Shown in pieces: positions 46,500-57,599 of a stretch of 64,000 nt of DNA; position 1 is the stretch's first letter; each line of letters starts with the position of its first letter. The DNA comes from Candidula unifasciata (taxonomy: Eukaryota > Mollusca > Gastropoda > Stylommatophora > Geomitridae). The position numbers and the translations under genes are program-made. The notes under the pieces were generated by a model. That model was not told the DNA's origin. It did no database searches and saw only the letters and a program-made list of their open reading frames with translations. The DNA lies in contig CAJHNH020008401.1 of the NCBI GenBank assembly GCA_905116865.2, forward strand, positions 62,001 through 126,000. The letters are read 5' to 3'.

Positions 46500-47432
46500 G
46501 ATTGTAGACGTTGTTGCTGCTGTTTCTGTTGTTTTTGTAACCGCATCTGTTGCGGTTTCTGTTGTTCATTGCATCGTTGTTGTTTTTTTACCCCCGCCCC
46601 TGTGGCTGTTGCGTTTCTCAAAGATTCTTGTCCACCCGCCCTTTTCTGGACGAACATAAATTTATATATATTGTGGTTGTTGTTATGTTGACATAGTTGC
46701 TATTGTCGTGCTTTTTTTGGAACAGTTGTAGTTGTTAGTGAAGTTGTCATTGTCCGTGTTATTGTCATTGTTAGTGTAATTGTCATTGCTGTTGCTCGTG
46801 TCCTTTTTAATGTCCCTGTTGTTGTTGTTGCCATTGTCTTGCTGTTGTTGTCATTGTTGTTGTTGCTGTTGTTGCAAATGTTGTCATGTACATTATTGAT
46901 TGTTGTTTTTTTGGCGGTTGCTGCTGTTTTTCACAAGGATATTGTTGTTGTCGTTGCTGCTGCTGTGTTGTTATTGTTGCTTTTGACATTGTGGTTTTGT
47001 TGTTGTTGCCATTGTTAATGTTGTTGTTATTGTTGTAGTTGCTGCTCTTGTTGTCATTGTCGTAGCTGCTGTTTTGATCATTGTAGTTTTTTTTTAATTG
47101 TCGTATTTGTTGCTGTCGTCGTTGTTGTTATTGTTATCGTGATCATTGTTGTTGCTGATGATGTTGTTGTTGCTGCTGTTGCCGGTGTTCTTGTTGTAGT
47201 CACTGCTGATGTTTTTGTCATTGTTGTTGTTGTCGTGATCGTCGTTGTTTTCATTTTTGTTGCTGTTGTCATGGTTATTTTTGTTTCTGTTGTCATGGTT
47301 ATTTTTGTTGCTGTTGTCATGGTTATTTTTGTCATTGTTGATATTTTCATTGTTGTTGTCGTCCTCGTCTTGGTTTTCGTTGTGGATGTTATTATTGTTT
47401 TTTTTCATTGTTGTTATTTTGTTGTTGTTGTT
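46500..47432 (+). repeat. TTG-rich low-complexity tract
   Basis: About 0.9 kb of GTTGTTGTT/GCTGTT words with scattered ATTGTCATTG, giving open frames of V/L/F or of N/T/K on opposite strands. No coding content. Confidence 0.9.
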
Positions 47433-47637
47433 GTCCTTCTTCTTCTTCTTCTTCTTCTTCTTCTTCTTCTTCTTCTTCTTCTTCTTCTTCTTCTTCTTCT
47501 TCTTCTTCTTCTTCTTCTTCTTCTTCTTCTTCTTCTTCTTCTTCTTCTTCTTCTTCTTCTTCTTCTTCTTTTTCTTCTTCTTCTTATTCTTCTTCTTCTT
47601 CTTCTTCTTCTTCTTCTTCTTCTTCTTTTTATTGCTT
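47433..47637 (+). repeat. (TTC)n trinucleotide array
   Basis: About 200 bp of nearly pure CTT, an unbroken polypyrimidine strand able to form triplex DNA. Poly-Ser, poly-Leu and poly-Arg frames are artefacts. Confidence 0.97.
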
Positions 47638-47829
47638 TTTCATCGTCATTGTTGTTGTCGTCATTGTTATTGATGTTTTTGTCATAGTGTGTGTCACCAT
47701 TGTTGTTGTCACTGATTTTGTTTCTGTTATTGTTGTTATCATTTTTGCTTTCATTGTGGGTTGTTGTTGTTGTTGTGAGTTTTGTTGTTGCTGTCAATAT
47801 TATTGTTGTTTTTGTTGTAGGTCACTTAC

Positions 47830-48200
47830 AGGCGGCTGATTGGTCTCGAATGGATGACATCCGCCTTGAGTGCTAGAGGTCCCGGATTCAAGCCCCATTG
47901 AGGGCTGGGATTTTTTAAAGTGGATCTCTAGTATTTTCTCCTGGTCTATGGGTAGTAATATCGGACGCCTGTGTGTGTGTTGTTGCGCACGTAAAAGACC
48001 CTTTGCAACTGGAAATCGAAAAGAGTAGCCTAATGGCGCTGCCCAGGCAAAATGTGTAGTTACAAATATACCCAAAGTATTTCAGAATCCTCTTCGGTGC
48101 TACGGAGTTCTTGCACTGAGCTGAGATTCTTCGGACCCAGGCTTGAGTTAGAGAAACGGAGCACTTATGGATTACTACCCTTGTAGATGATGATGATGAC
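47830..48200 (+). mobile_element. tRNA-derived SINE (family 5) with (GAT)n tail
   Basis: CCCGGATTCAAGCCCCATTG is B-box-like, with a weaker A box upstream at GGCTGATTGG. The body contains TGTTGCGCACGTAAAAGACC, a motif type I associate with molluscan tRNA-SINEs. The element ends in GATGATGATGATGA (48186-48199). No target duplication was recognised. Confidence 0.62.
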
Positions 48201-48209
48201 CAGTTGAAT

Positions 48210-49230
48210 AAACATAAACGTAAAGTCACTGACACAAGTGGACACTAATACCGCCCCCCCCCCATCCCGTGCCCCCTTTTTTCATAGTCTTTCTTTGTTT
48301 TCTCTCTTTATTTCATCTGTTTTCTCTCTCTGTTTCCTTTTCTGTCACTTTCTTCGTCTGCTTTTTTTTCCCCCTTTATCAGAAAGACGGAAAGGTGCCA
48401 GGAATGAATAAGAATGAATGAATGATGATTTATCGAGGAAAAAAGGCTCTCCCTTCCATTTACGTCCCTCACCCCCGCCCCATTGCACCCCCACCCCCTC
48501 TTCCGTTGTGTCTCTAACAATTCCGGAAGAGCCCCGTTACCCGTAGACGTCTGCTAACTCAACTTTCAGTTCCTTGGTTTTTCAAAAGCCTCCACAGAGT
48601 TAATGGCTGACACGCATACAAATGTCTCTTAAATCATAGCCGGTTTTTGTCAAGCGCATACAAAAGGGCCCTGCCCGTTTCACAGAGCATTATGTACCCG
48701 GCTCAACCACAGACGTTATTTTAATGTTCAGTCTAGTTGCGGATCGTTTCAACGCGCCGGGGTTTATCGGTACATAACCAGCTGACAAAGTGAAACATTT
48801 GTCATTTTGTACTGAGGAAAAGGTGCCACTGGAAATATTTCTCGACCCCCTGACAACACAGACACAGACTGTCTTAGTGATTTCTGTCCTACTTTTAGAT
48901 TTCCAGTGATAAAAATTCTGAACATAATTGAAATTTATGATGTTTGTCATTCCATTATCTGAATGTCATGTCTATTATTACATTATTTGTATGTCATATT
49001 ATATCGTTCCGTTATTTGTATGTTATGCCTATCATTCTTTTACCGTCACCGTAATGTCACCGTACATTCTTTTTACCCGTATGTTATGTCTATCGTTCCG
49101 TTACGTGGATGTTATGCTACAGAGACGGCAGATGTTTTTGTTATTCCCAAACTGGACAACAAAATCCTAGCACTGTCATGCAATCAACACATGTTTGTGC
49201 TAATTTTCGGGTAGCGAACACGAAAATGGC
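48210..49230. other. Intron sequence, weak degenerate repeat only
   Basis: C-rich and T-rich patches at 48255-48500. 48960-49110 has loosely repeated GTATGTCAT-TATCGTTCCGTTA words. No gene seen. Confidence 0.45.
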
Positions 49231-49234
49231 ACTT

Positions 49235-49465
49235 AAATATATGTCTGTGTTAGCACTTCGGATGGCTACCGTATGCATTTTTAATGCGTGTGTATGCTAG
49301 TGCATTTGCTGAGACAGCAGTCTGTCAATCTTTCCACAAGGAACTGTGATAAACATTATGTGTGTTGTTCGTTGGCACAGGAGCGGAGCAACTATGAGGT
49401 GACCCGTTAGCTATAAAGCTAAAACTAAGATTACCAGATTACCAGATTACTTCAATATATTGACT
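49235..49465 (+). mobile_element. SINE family 2 (GATTACCA tail), copy 3
   Basis: 5'-truncated copy starting at GTGTTAGCACTTCGGATGGC and ending AAGATTACCAGATTACCAGA. Confidence 0.75.
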
Positions 49466-49859
49466 GGCTCTTGTTTATGAGATTCTGAGATGGTTATGTA
49501 TAAACTGCCCAGCCTACGTGTAGTCAGAATGTTTGTATTCAGGAACGTCGTTTTTTCAGCTGCAGACTGCAATATACCGCGTGAATAGCAGCACCCAAAC
49601 ATGAACACTAATCGAGAGAACCAAAAGTCATGCAGTCATTAGTAAACAGCACACTCTCGGAGTGTCAACAAATAATTTCCTCCCTGCGTTAGTAGGGGTT
49701 ATACGAAAACAGAAAGGGACTAAAGTGTACCCGAAATACAATCTGCTGTCCGAGCAGTTTCACATTGTTGCAGACTTCCCGTTCTAAGGGTGGGGCTTGG
49801 AAATAACCGTCCCATATTGGGAGGGTTTAATGAGCAAGTACAATGTTTTGAGTGTCGTT

Positions 49860-50010
49860 CAACGTCACCAGGACCGCAATAAACACATAGTGACACAAAG
49901 TGCCACCATTCGGATGAAAATCATGTTGCAAAAAGTCCCAGAAACGAGCTCAACCCGTAGGTTATATTAAGGGTCCCCTACAACAGCCGGGGTAGGGCTT
50001 TAAAATAACC
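49860..50010 (-). mobile_element. SINE family 3 fragment
   Basis: Shares CACCAGGACCGCAATAAACA, GACACAAAGTGCCACCATTC and AGGGTCCCCTACAACAGCC with the copy at 23158-23400. A C-run (50009-50024) follows. Confidence 0.65.
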
Positions 50011-50124
50011 CCCCCCCCCCCCCCAATTTCTTCCTTAAAAAATGCGTTTCATACTGGAGGGAGATGGGAGGTGTTCAGGTTTTTTCTTTTCTTCTTTTGT
50101 TTGACAGACGGCATTTTTTTTTTA

Positions 50125-50155
50125 ATCAATAGGGAGCCATCGGATAACTATGGGC

Positions 50156-50214
<59 letters not shown>

Positions 50215-50228
50215 TGTGGTGTGTGTCA

Positions 50229-50297
<69 letters not shown>

Positions 50298-50665
50298 CAA
50301 TAGGGAGCCGTAGGACAACTGCGTTTTGTAGCACTAGGGAGTCGTCAGATAACTATGCGATTTTTTTTTTTTGGAAGCAATAGGGAGCCGTCAGATAACT
50401 GCGTTTTTTTTTTGGTAGCAATAGGGAGCCGTCAGATAACTATGCGTTTTTTTTGTGTGTGTAGCAATAGGGAGCCGTCAGATAACTATTTTTTTTTTTT
50501 GGTAGCAATATGGAGCCGTCGGATAATTATGTATTGTTTTTTTTTTTTTTTTTGTAGCTATTGGGAGCCGTCAGATAACTATGCGTTTTTTTTTTAAGCC
50601 ATAGGATAACTATGTGTATTTTTTGGTAGCATAAGGGAGCCGTAGGATAACTATGCTTTTTTGTT
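50125..50665 (+). repeat. Tandem array with poly-T, (GT)n and (GA)n inserts
   Basis: About nine units of AGCAATAGGGAGCCGTCAGA TAACTATGCG followed by a T-run of 8-16. One unit contains (GT)n at 50157-50248 and (GA)n at 50249-50294. The period varies from 45 to 60 bp, or more where microsatellites have expanded. Confidence 0.88.
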
Positions 50666-50794
50666 AACAGAATAGACTATGAGGTAAATTACAGGAAAGT
50701 AAAGGCTGCGGGTAAGAATGTCGATGAAAACTTCACACATCTAGTGGTCTACAGAAATGTGGGTTTAACATAATATGCACAGGATTCCACTGGC

Positions 50795-50930
50795 AGGAAA
50801 AGGGCCCTTGACTGTGACTGGCTTGACTGTGAATGACTTGTCTGTGACTGGCTTGACTGTGAATGACTTGTCTGTGACTGGCTTGACTGTGAATGACTTG
50901 TCTGTGACTCGACTGTGATGATTGTCTGTG
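50795..50930 (+). repeat. 30-bp minisatellite
   Basis: About four to five units of TGACTGTGAATGACTTGTCT plus GTGACTGGCT, abutting the 39-bp array. Confidence 0.88.
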
Positions 50931-52010
50931 AGGTAAGACACTAGGACAAATGACTGCTCGTGCGATATGTCCAGGTAAGACACTAGGACAGACTGCTCGT
51001 GTGATATGTCCAGGTAAGACACTAGGACAGACTGCTCGTGCGATATGTCCAGGTAAGACACTAGGACAGACTGCTCGTGCGATATGTCCAGGTAAGACAC
51101 TAGGATAGACTGCTCGTGCGATATGTCCAGGTAAGACACTAGGACAGACTGCTCGTGCGATATGTCCAGGTAAGACACTAGGACAGACTGCTCGTGCGAT
51201 ATGTCCAGGTAAGACACTAGGACTAGGACAGACTGCTCGTGCGATATGTCCAGGTAAGACACTAGGACAGCCTGCTCGTGCGATATGTCCAGGTAAGACA
51301 GACAGACTGCTCTTGCGATGTGTCCAGGTAAGACACAAGGACAGACTGCTTGTGCGATGTGTCCAGGTAAGACACTAGGACAGACTGCTCGTGCGATATG
51401 TCCAGGTAAGACACTAGGATAGACTGCTCGTGCGATATGTCCAGGTAAGACACTAGGACAGACTGCTCGTGCGATATGTCCAGGTAAGACACTAGGATAG
51501 ACTGCTCGTGCGATATGTCCAGGTAAGACACTAGGACAGACTGCTCGTGCGATATGTCCAGGTAAGACACTAGGACAGCCTGCTCGTGCGATATGTCCAG
51601 GTAAGACAGACAGACTGCTCTTGCGATGTGTCCAGGTAAGACACAAGGACAGACTGCTTGTGCGATGTGTCCAGGTAAGACACTAGGACAGACTGCTCGT
51701 GCGATATGCCCAGTTAAGACACTAGGACAGACTGTTCGTGCGATATGTCCAGGCAAGACACTGGGACAGACTGCTCGTGCGATATGTCCAGGTAAGACAC
51801 TAGGACAGACTGCTCGTGCGATATGTCTAGGTAAGACACTAGGACAGACTGCTCCCGCGATATGTCCAGGTAAGACACTGGGACAGACTGCTCGTGCGAT
51901 ATGTCCAGGTAAGACACTAGGACAGACTGCTCGTGCGATATGTCCAGGTAAGACACTAGGACAGACTGCTCGTGCGACATGTCCAGGTAAGACACTGGGA
52001 CAGACTGTCG
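50925..52010 (+). repeat. 39-bp minisatellite repeating a consensus splice donor
   Basis: About twenty-seven units of GTGCGATATGTCCAGGTAAG plus ACACTAGGACAGACTGCTC. About two dozen carry CCAG/GTAAGA, a perfect U1-complementary 5' splice site on the Wnt16 sense strand. 51360-51640 looks like a segmental duplication of 50980-51340 within the array. The 13-residue minus-strand repeat (VSYLDISHEQSVL) is an artefact of the multiple-of-three period. Confidence 0.94.
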
Positions 52011-52750
52011 GGAGTGTTATACTGTCAGAAGTATGTTACTGTCAGGAGTGTTATACTGTCACAAGTATGTTACTGTCAGGAGGGTTATACTGTAAGAAGT
52101 ATGTTACTGTCAGGAGTGTTATACTGTCACACGTATGTTACTGTCAGGAGTGTTATACTGTCACAAGTATGTTACTGTCAGGAGTGTTATACTGTCACAA
52201 GTATGTTACTGTCAGGAGTGTTATATTGTCAGAAGTAAGTTACTGTCAGGAGTGTTATACTGTCACAAGTATGTTACTGTCAGGAGTGTTATACTGTCAG
52301 AAGTATGTTACTCTCGGGAGTGTTATACTGTCACAAGTATGTTACTGTCAGGAGTGTTATATTGTCAGAAGTATGTTACTGTCAGGAGTGTTATACTGTC
52401 AGAAGTATGTTACTGTCAGGAGTGTTATACTGTCAGAAGTATGTTACTGTCGCGAGTGTTATACTGTCACAAGTATGTTACTGTCAGGAGTGTTATATTG
52501 TCAGAAGTATGTTACTGTCAGGAGTGTTATACTGTCACAAGTATGTTACTGTCAGGCGTGTTATATTGTCAGAAGTATGTTACTGTCAGGAGTGTTATAC
52601 TGTCACAAGTATGTTACTGTCAGGAGTGTTATACTGTCACAAGTATGTTACTGTCAAGAGTGTTATATTGTCTGAAGTATTTTAACTTCAGGAGTGTTAT
52701 ACTGTCACAAGTATGTTACTGTCAGGAGTTTTATATTGCCACAAATGTGT
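52010..52750 (+). repeat. 34-bp minisatellite
   Basis: About twenty-one units of TGTTACTGTCAGGAGTGTTA plus TACTGTCA(C/G)AAGTA. It begins directly where the 39-bp array stops. The 349-codon frame across both arrays is an artefact. Confidence 0.94.
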
Positions 52751-52877
52751 TAACGAATAGCCATGCTGAAGTTTGCTGAGGGAAAAGGGGCGTAAAATAC
52801 ATGACGGTACAGGGGCATCATAAAAACGGTCTTGGATATACTGAGGAGTATTTGATTATTACTTTTGTAGTACCATT

Positions 52878-53160
52878 TAGGATGCGGCGTCCGTGGCTCA
52901 GGCGTTGCGAGTCCTACTCGTAATTCCAACGTACCGCGATCGAAACCCACTGCTGGCTGCGTCGATTTGTATCGTGGTATGGGGCGTCGCAGGTCGACCT
53001 AGCCCAAAATGGATACCAGAATGGCTATCCTAAGAAAGTAAAGACGGCCGGCGTAATGCTGACCACATTACCCAACTAGTTTGGTCTGTAAAAATATGGG
53101 TGCTCTTCCCATATGCCTGATGCTCCCAAGGCGTAAAAAGGGATGTTTACTTACTTACTT
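52878..53160 (+). mobile_element. tRNA-derived SINE (family 6) with perfect target duplication
   Basis: 283 bp with A-box-like TCCGTGGCTCAGGCGTTGCG and B-box-like GCGATCGAAACCC, a unique-looking body, and an (ACTT)n tail. TAGTACCATT is duplicated exactly at 52868-52877 and 53161-53170. Recent-looking insertion. Confidence 0.88.
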
Positions 53161-53574
53161 TAGTACCATTGAGGGAAATGAATGTTACATTGTTCCTCCG
53201 AGAGTGAGATCGGGTCCTATATTAATGTTTGATCTACAAGGCGCACTGGGCCTTATCTACACGGACTGTCGTTTGATGTACACAAATACACATTATTTCA
53301 AATTTTAAAATAGGCTACATTTATCCAAATAAAAAAGTATATTTTCTCAAATGCGGAATCATCTTTATAATTCTTTGCGTCCGTCGAATGAACCTCCAGT
53401 GACATCCATCCGCCTAGCTGGCAATCTTACCAGCCACTCATTGTTATACCAGAATCGAAGGCACAAATATGAGGGCATAATTTTGTATTTGGGGAAACAA
53501 TCTACACAAGGTAGCCAGATTGGTTTAGGAAAGGGAGACTGATTTATAGAAGGAAGCAAGCATGATTTAGCAAC

Positions 53575-54180
53575 ACGAGTATGTAAAATCTATGGAAGTG
53601 AGATGATTTAGGCAAGCGAAATTGATTTGAGCAAGCGAAATTATTTTGAGCAAGCGAGATTGACCTAGGCAAGCGAGATTGATTTAGACAAGCGAGATTG
53701 ATTTAGGCAAGCGGGATTAATTTAGGCAAACGGGATTGATTTAAGCATGCGAGATTAATTTAGGCGAGCGAGATTGATTTAAGTAAGCGTGTCTGATTTA
53801 GCGACAGGAGTATAATCTATGAAACGGAAAATAATTTAGGGAAGAGAGTACGATCTATGGAAGTGAAAAAGATTTAGGGAAGCGAATGTGATTTATAAAA
53901 GTGAGAAGGATTTATGGAAGCGTTTATGATTTACGGAAGGAATTATGATTTAGAAGTGAGTATAATTTAGGGAAGTGTGTATTATTTAGGCAAGAAAGTG
54001 TAATCTCGGGAAACCAGTATAAATTATGGTAGAGAGAATGATTTACGGAAGGAAGTATGATTTGTAGAAATGAATATGATTAAGGGAAGAGGGAATGATT
54101 TATGGAAGTGAGTATGATTTAGAATAAAGAAAGCAAGTGTGACTAAGAGAAGCCAGTCTGATCTAAAAAAAAAAAAAGCA
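53575..54180 (+). repeat. Degenerate 17-19-bp minisatellite, left block
   Basis: Units of the type AAGCGAGATTGATTTAGGC, drifting to GAAGTGAGTATGATTTA. Interrupted at 54200 by a SINE. Confidence 0.85.
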
Positions 54181-54199
54181 AATAAAGTTTAGTGAAGCA

Positions 54200-54415
54200 A
54201 GAATGACTTACGGAACGTTAGTTGCGTAATCCTTACAGGACTTTGCAGAACCAACCCCAGCCATTTTTTGTTAGCTGTTGTGATAGTTCTAGACAAAACT
54301 AAAATTCAGTAGTTTGCCACTGCTCCCTTAACGGTCAGCTCTCAGTACCACTGTCGAAACAAACGCAAGGCGTTCAGCTGCCCAATCTCCCGCAGCTGGC
54401 ATCGAACCCGGGAAG
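54200..54415 (-). mobile_element. tRNA-derived SINE (family 4), copy 2
   Basis: Reverse complement matches 25312-25545: CGGGTTCGATGCCAGCTGCG B box, GCAAACTACTGAA, GGGGTTGGTTCTGCAAAGTC and ATTACGCAACTAAC. It splits the minisatellite; AAGCAA words lie on both sides, so no clean duplication can be assigned. Confidence 0.82.
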
Positions 54416-54419
54416 CAAA

Positions 54420-55270
54420 TATGATTATGGAAGGCAGTATTAGTTAAGTGAGAATGGATTATAGAAGCGGGAGTGATTTAGAGAAGCAAATATGATTCTG
54501 GAAGGCAGTATTAGTTAAATGAGAATGGATTAGGGAAGCGAGAATGATTTAGGAAAGCAAATATGATTATGGAAGGCAGTATTAGCTAAATGAAAATGGA
54601 TTAGGAAAGCGATTAGGATTTAGAAAATCAACTATGGTTATGGAAGGCAGTATTATTAAAGTGAGAATGGATAAGGGAAGTGAAAATGGATTAAGGAAGT
54701 GAGAATGGATTAGGGAAGTGAAAATGGATTTGGGAAGTTAGAATGGATTAGGGAAGTGAAAATGGATTAGGGAAGTGAGAATAGATTAGGGAAGTGAGAA
54801 TGGATTAGCGAAGTGAGAATGGATTAGGGAAGTGAGAATGGATTAGGGAAGTGAGAATGGATTAGGGAAGTGAGAATGGATTAGGGAAGTGAGAATGGAT
54901 TAGGGAAGTGAGAATGGATTAGGGAAGTGAGAATGGATTAGGGAAGTGAGAATGGATTAGGGAAGTGAGAATGGATTAGGGAAGTGAGAATGGATTAGGG
55001 ATGTGAGAATGGATTAGGGAAGTGTGAATGGATTGGGGAAATGTGAATGGATTGGGGAAGTGTGAATGGATTAGGGAAGTGAGAATGGATTAGGGAAGTG
55101 AGAATGGATTAGGAAAGTGAGAATGGATTAGGGAAGTGGGAATGGATTAGGGAAGTGAGAATGGATTAGAGAAGTGAGAATGGATTAGGGAAGTGAGAAT
55201 GGATTAGGGATGTGAGAATGGATTAGTTAAGTGTGAATGGATTAGGGAAGTAAGAATGGATTAGAGAAAG
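54420..55270 (+). repeat. 19-bp minisatellite
   Basis: About forty units of GGGAAGTGAGAATGGATTA, most regular at 54830-55010. Confidence 0.94.
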
Positions 55271-55274
55271 AATG

Positions 55275-56095
55275 ATTGAGTGCAGCGAGCATGTTTTAGG
55301 GAAGCGAGCATTATTTAAGCTAGTGTGAATGATTCAAGATAATCTGTATTCTTTAGGCTGGTGTGAATGATTCAAGATAATCTGTATTCTTTAGGCTAGT
55401 GTGAATGATTCAAGATAATCTGTATTCTTTAGGCTAGTGTGAATGATTCAAGATAATCTGTATTCTTTAGGCTGGTGTGAATGATTCAAGATAATCTGTA
55501 TTCTTTAGGCTGGTGTGAATGATTCAAGATAATCTGTATTCTTTAGGCTGGTGTGAATGATTCAAGATAATCTGTATTCTTTAGGCTAGTGTGAATGATT
55601 CAAGATAATCTGTATTCTTTAGGGAAGTGTTAATGATTTAAGATAATCTATATTCTTTAGGCTAGTGTGAATGATTCAAGATAATCTGTATTCTTTTGGG
55701 AAGTGTTAAGGATTTAAGATAATCTATATTCTTTAGGCTAGTGTGAATGATTCAAGATAATCTGTATTCTTTAGGCTAGTGTGAATGATTCAAGATAATC
55801 TGTATTCTTTAGGCTAGTGTGAATGATTCAAGATAATCTGTATTCTTTTGGGAAGTGTTAATGATTTAAGATAATCTGTATTCTTTAGGGAAGTGTTAAT
55901 GATTTAAGATAATCTGTATTCTTTAGGGAAGTGTTAACGATTTAAGATAATCTGTATTCTTTAGGGAAGTGTTAATGATTTAAGATAATCTGTATTCTTT
56001 AGGGAAGTGTGAATGATTTAAGATAACCTGTATTCTTTAGGAAAGTGTTAACGATTTAAGATAATCTGTATTCTTTAGGGAAGCAATTATTTAAG
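55275..56095 (+). repeat. 38-bp higher-order minisatellite
   Basis: About twenty-one units of GGCTAGTGTGAATGATTCA plus AGATAATCTGTATTCTTTA. The first half is a diverged 19-mer of the adjacent array, so 38 bp looks like a dimeric higher-order unit. It ends about 120 bp before the Wnt exon at 56215. Confidence 0.93.
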
Positions 56096-56214
56096 GATGC
56101 CAATTTCATTTAGGTAAGTAAGCATGATTTGAGGAAGCAACCGTAATTAACAGTACGATTTTCAATTTAATTAATGGCATGTAAAGATAAGACATAATTT
56201 GTCACATCAACCAG

Positions 56215-56386
56215 ATACGGAGAGGCAGACGTGGATGGATGGAAGTGGGGTGGATGTAGTGACAACGTCAACTACGGTCTCTGGTTCAGCCGCACTTTTG
56301 TTGACGCCCCAGAGACCAGAACGACGTCGACCAGTGGCAACGTCAGGAGTCTCATGAATCTGCACAACAATGAAGTGGGTCGACAG
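56215..56386 (+). CDS. Wnt16: Wnt16-like protein, exon with WGGCSD motif
   Basis: The encoded peptide runs [20 protein letters not shown], then [11 protein letters not shown], and ends [17 protein letters not shown]-x-x-G-x-x-FSR-F-D and NLHNNE-GR are invariant Wnt landmarks. The donor CGACAG/GTGAGT at 56387 is strong and falls between codons, matching the phase-0 acceptor of the next exon. The acceptor is less sure: CAACCAG ending at 56214 is chosen, but nearby AGs at 56222 or 56224 are possible. The intron after it begins at once with the 59-bp array. Confidence 0.9.
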
Positions 56387-57595
56387 GTGAGTATCTGTAT
56401 GACATTCTATAACAATAATATGGTGAGTACTTGGTGATCAAGATATCAGAGATGTGTATGAAATTCAATAACAATAATGTGGTGAATACTTGGTGATCGA
56501 GATATCAGAGATCTGTATGACATTCTATAACAATAATGTGGTGAATACTTGGTGATCAAGATATCAGAGATCTGTAAAAATTTCTATAACAATAATATGG
56601 AAGTACTGAGTGATCGAGATATCAGAGATCTGTATGAAATTCTATTACAATAATGTGGTGAATACTTGGTAAACGAGATATCAGAGAGCTGCATGAAATT
56701 CTATAACAAAAATATGGTGAATATTTGGTAATCGAGATATTAGAGATCTGTATGAAATTCAATAACAATAATGTGGTGAATACTTGGGGATCGAGATATC
56801 AGAGATCTGTAAAAATTTCTATAGCAATAATGTGGAAGTACTGAGTGATGGAGATATCAGAGATGTGTATGCAATTCTATAACAATAATGTGGTGAGTAC
56901 TTGGTGATGGAGATATCAGAGATCTGTAGGAAATTCTATAACAATAATGTGGTGAGTACTTGGTGATGGAGATATCAGAGATCTGTAGGAAATTCTATAA
57001 CAATAATGTGGTGAGTACTGAGTGATGGAGATATCAGAGATGTGTATGAAATTCTATAACAATAATGTGGTGAATACTTGGTGATGGAGATATCAGAGAT
57101 CAGTAGGAAATTCTATAACAATAATGTGGTGAGTACTGAGTGATGGAGATATCAGAGATCTGTATGACATTTTATAACAATAATGTGAAAGTACTGAGTG
57201 ATGGAGATATTAGAGATGTGTAGGAAATTCTATAACAATAATATGAAGGTATTGAGTGATGGAGATATCAGAGATGTGTGTTAAATTCTGTAACAATAAT
57301 GTGAAGATACTGAGTGATGGAGATATCAGAGATCTGTATACAATTCTGTAACAATAATGTGGTGAATACTTGGTGATGGAGATATCAGAAATGTGTATGA
57401 AATTCTATAACAATAATGTGAAGGTATTGAGTGATGGAGATATCAGAGATGTGTTTGAAATTCTGTAACAATAATGTGAAGGTACTGAATGATGGAGATA
57501 TCAAAGATCTGTGTGAAATTCTATAACAATAAAGTATTGAGTGCTCAGTGATGGATATAGAGATGTGTGTACAATTCTATAGCAATGGTTCAGAA
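56387..57595 (+). repeat. 59-bp minisatellite starting at the Wnt exon donor
   Basis: About twenty units of GTGGTGAGTACTTGGTGATG, GAGATATCAGAGATCTGTAT and GAAATTCTATAACAATAAT. The first partial unit begins at the splice donor GTGAGTAT itself; many units keep GGTGAGTAC or GGTGAATAC. Confidence 0.92.
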
Positions 57596-57599
57596 AATT

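Noticed and set aside
47139..47839. Leucine-, serine- and arginine-rich ORFs up to 182 codons
   Set aside because: Product of TTG and TTC tracts; both strands are open.
50925..52010. CRISPR-like repeat array
   Set aside because: Units are contiguous with no unique spacers, in a eukaryotic intron.
50733..52779. ORFs of 201 to 349 codons on both strands
   Set aside because: Tandem 39-bp and 34-bp arrays; peptides are pure repeats and differ by frame.
53351..53542. Candidate for the missing Wnt exon (contains TSIRLAGNLTSHS)
   Set aside because: Lacks the E-TAF and TR-C motifs and the cysteines, and has no fitting splice sites.
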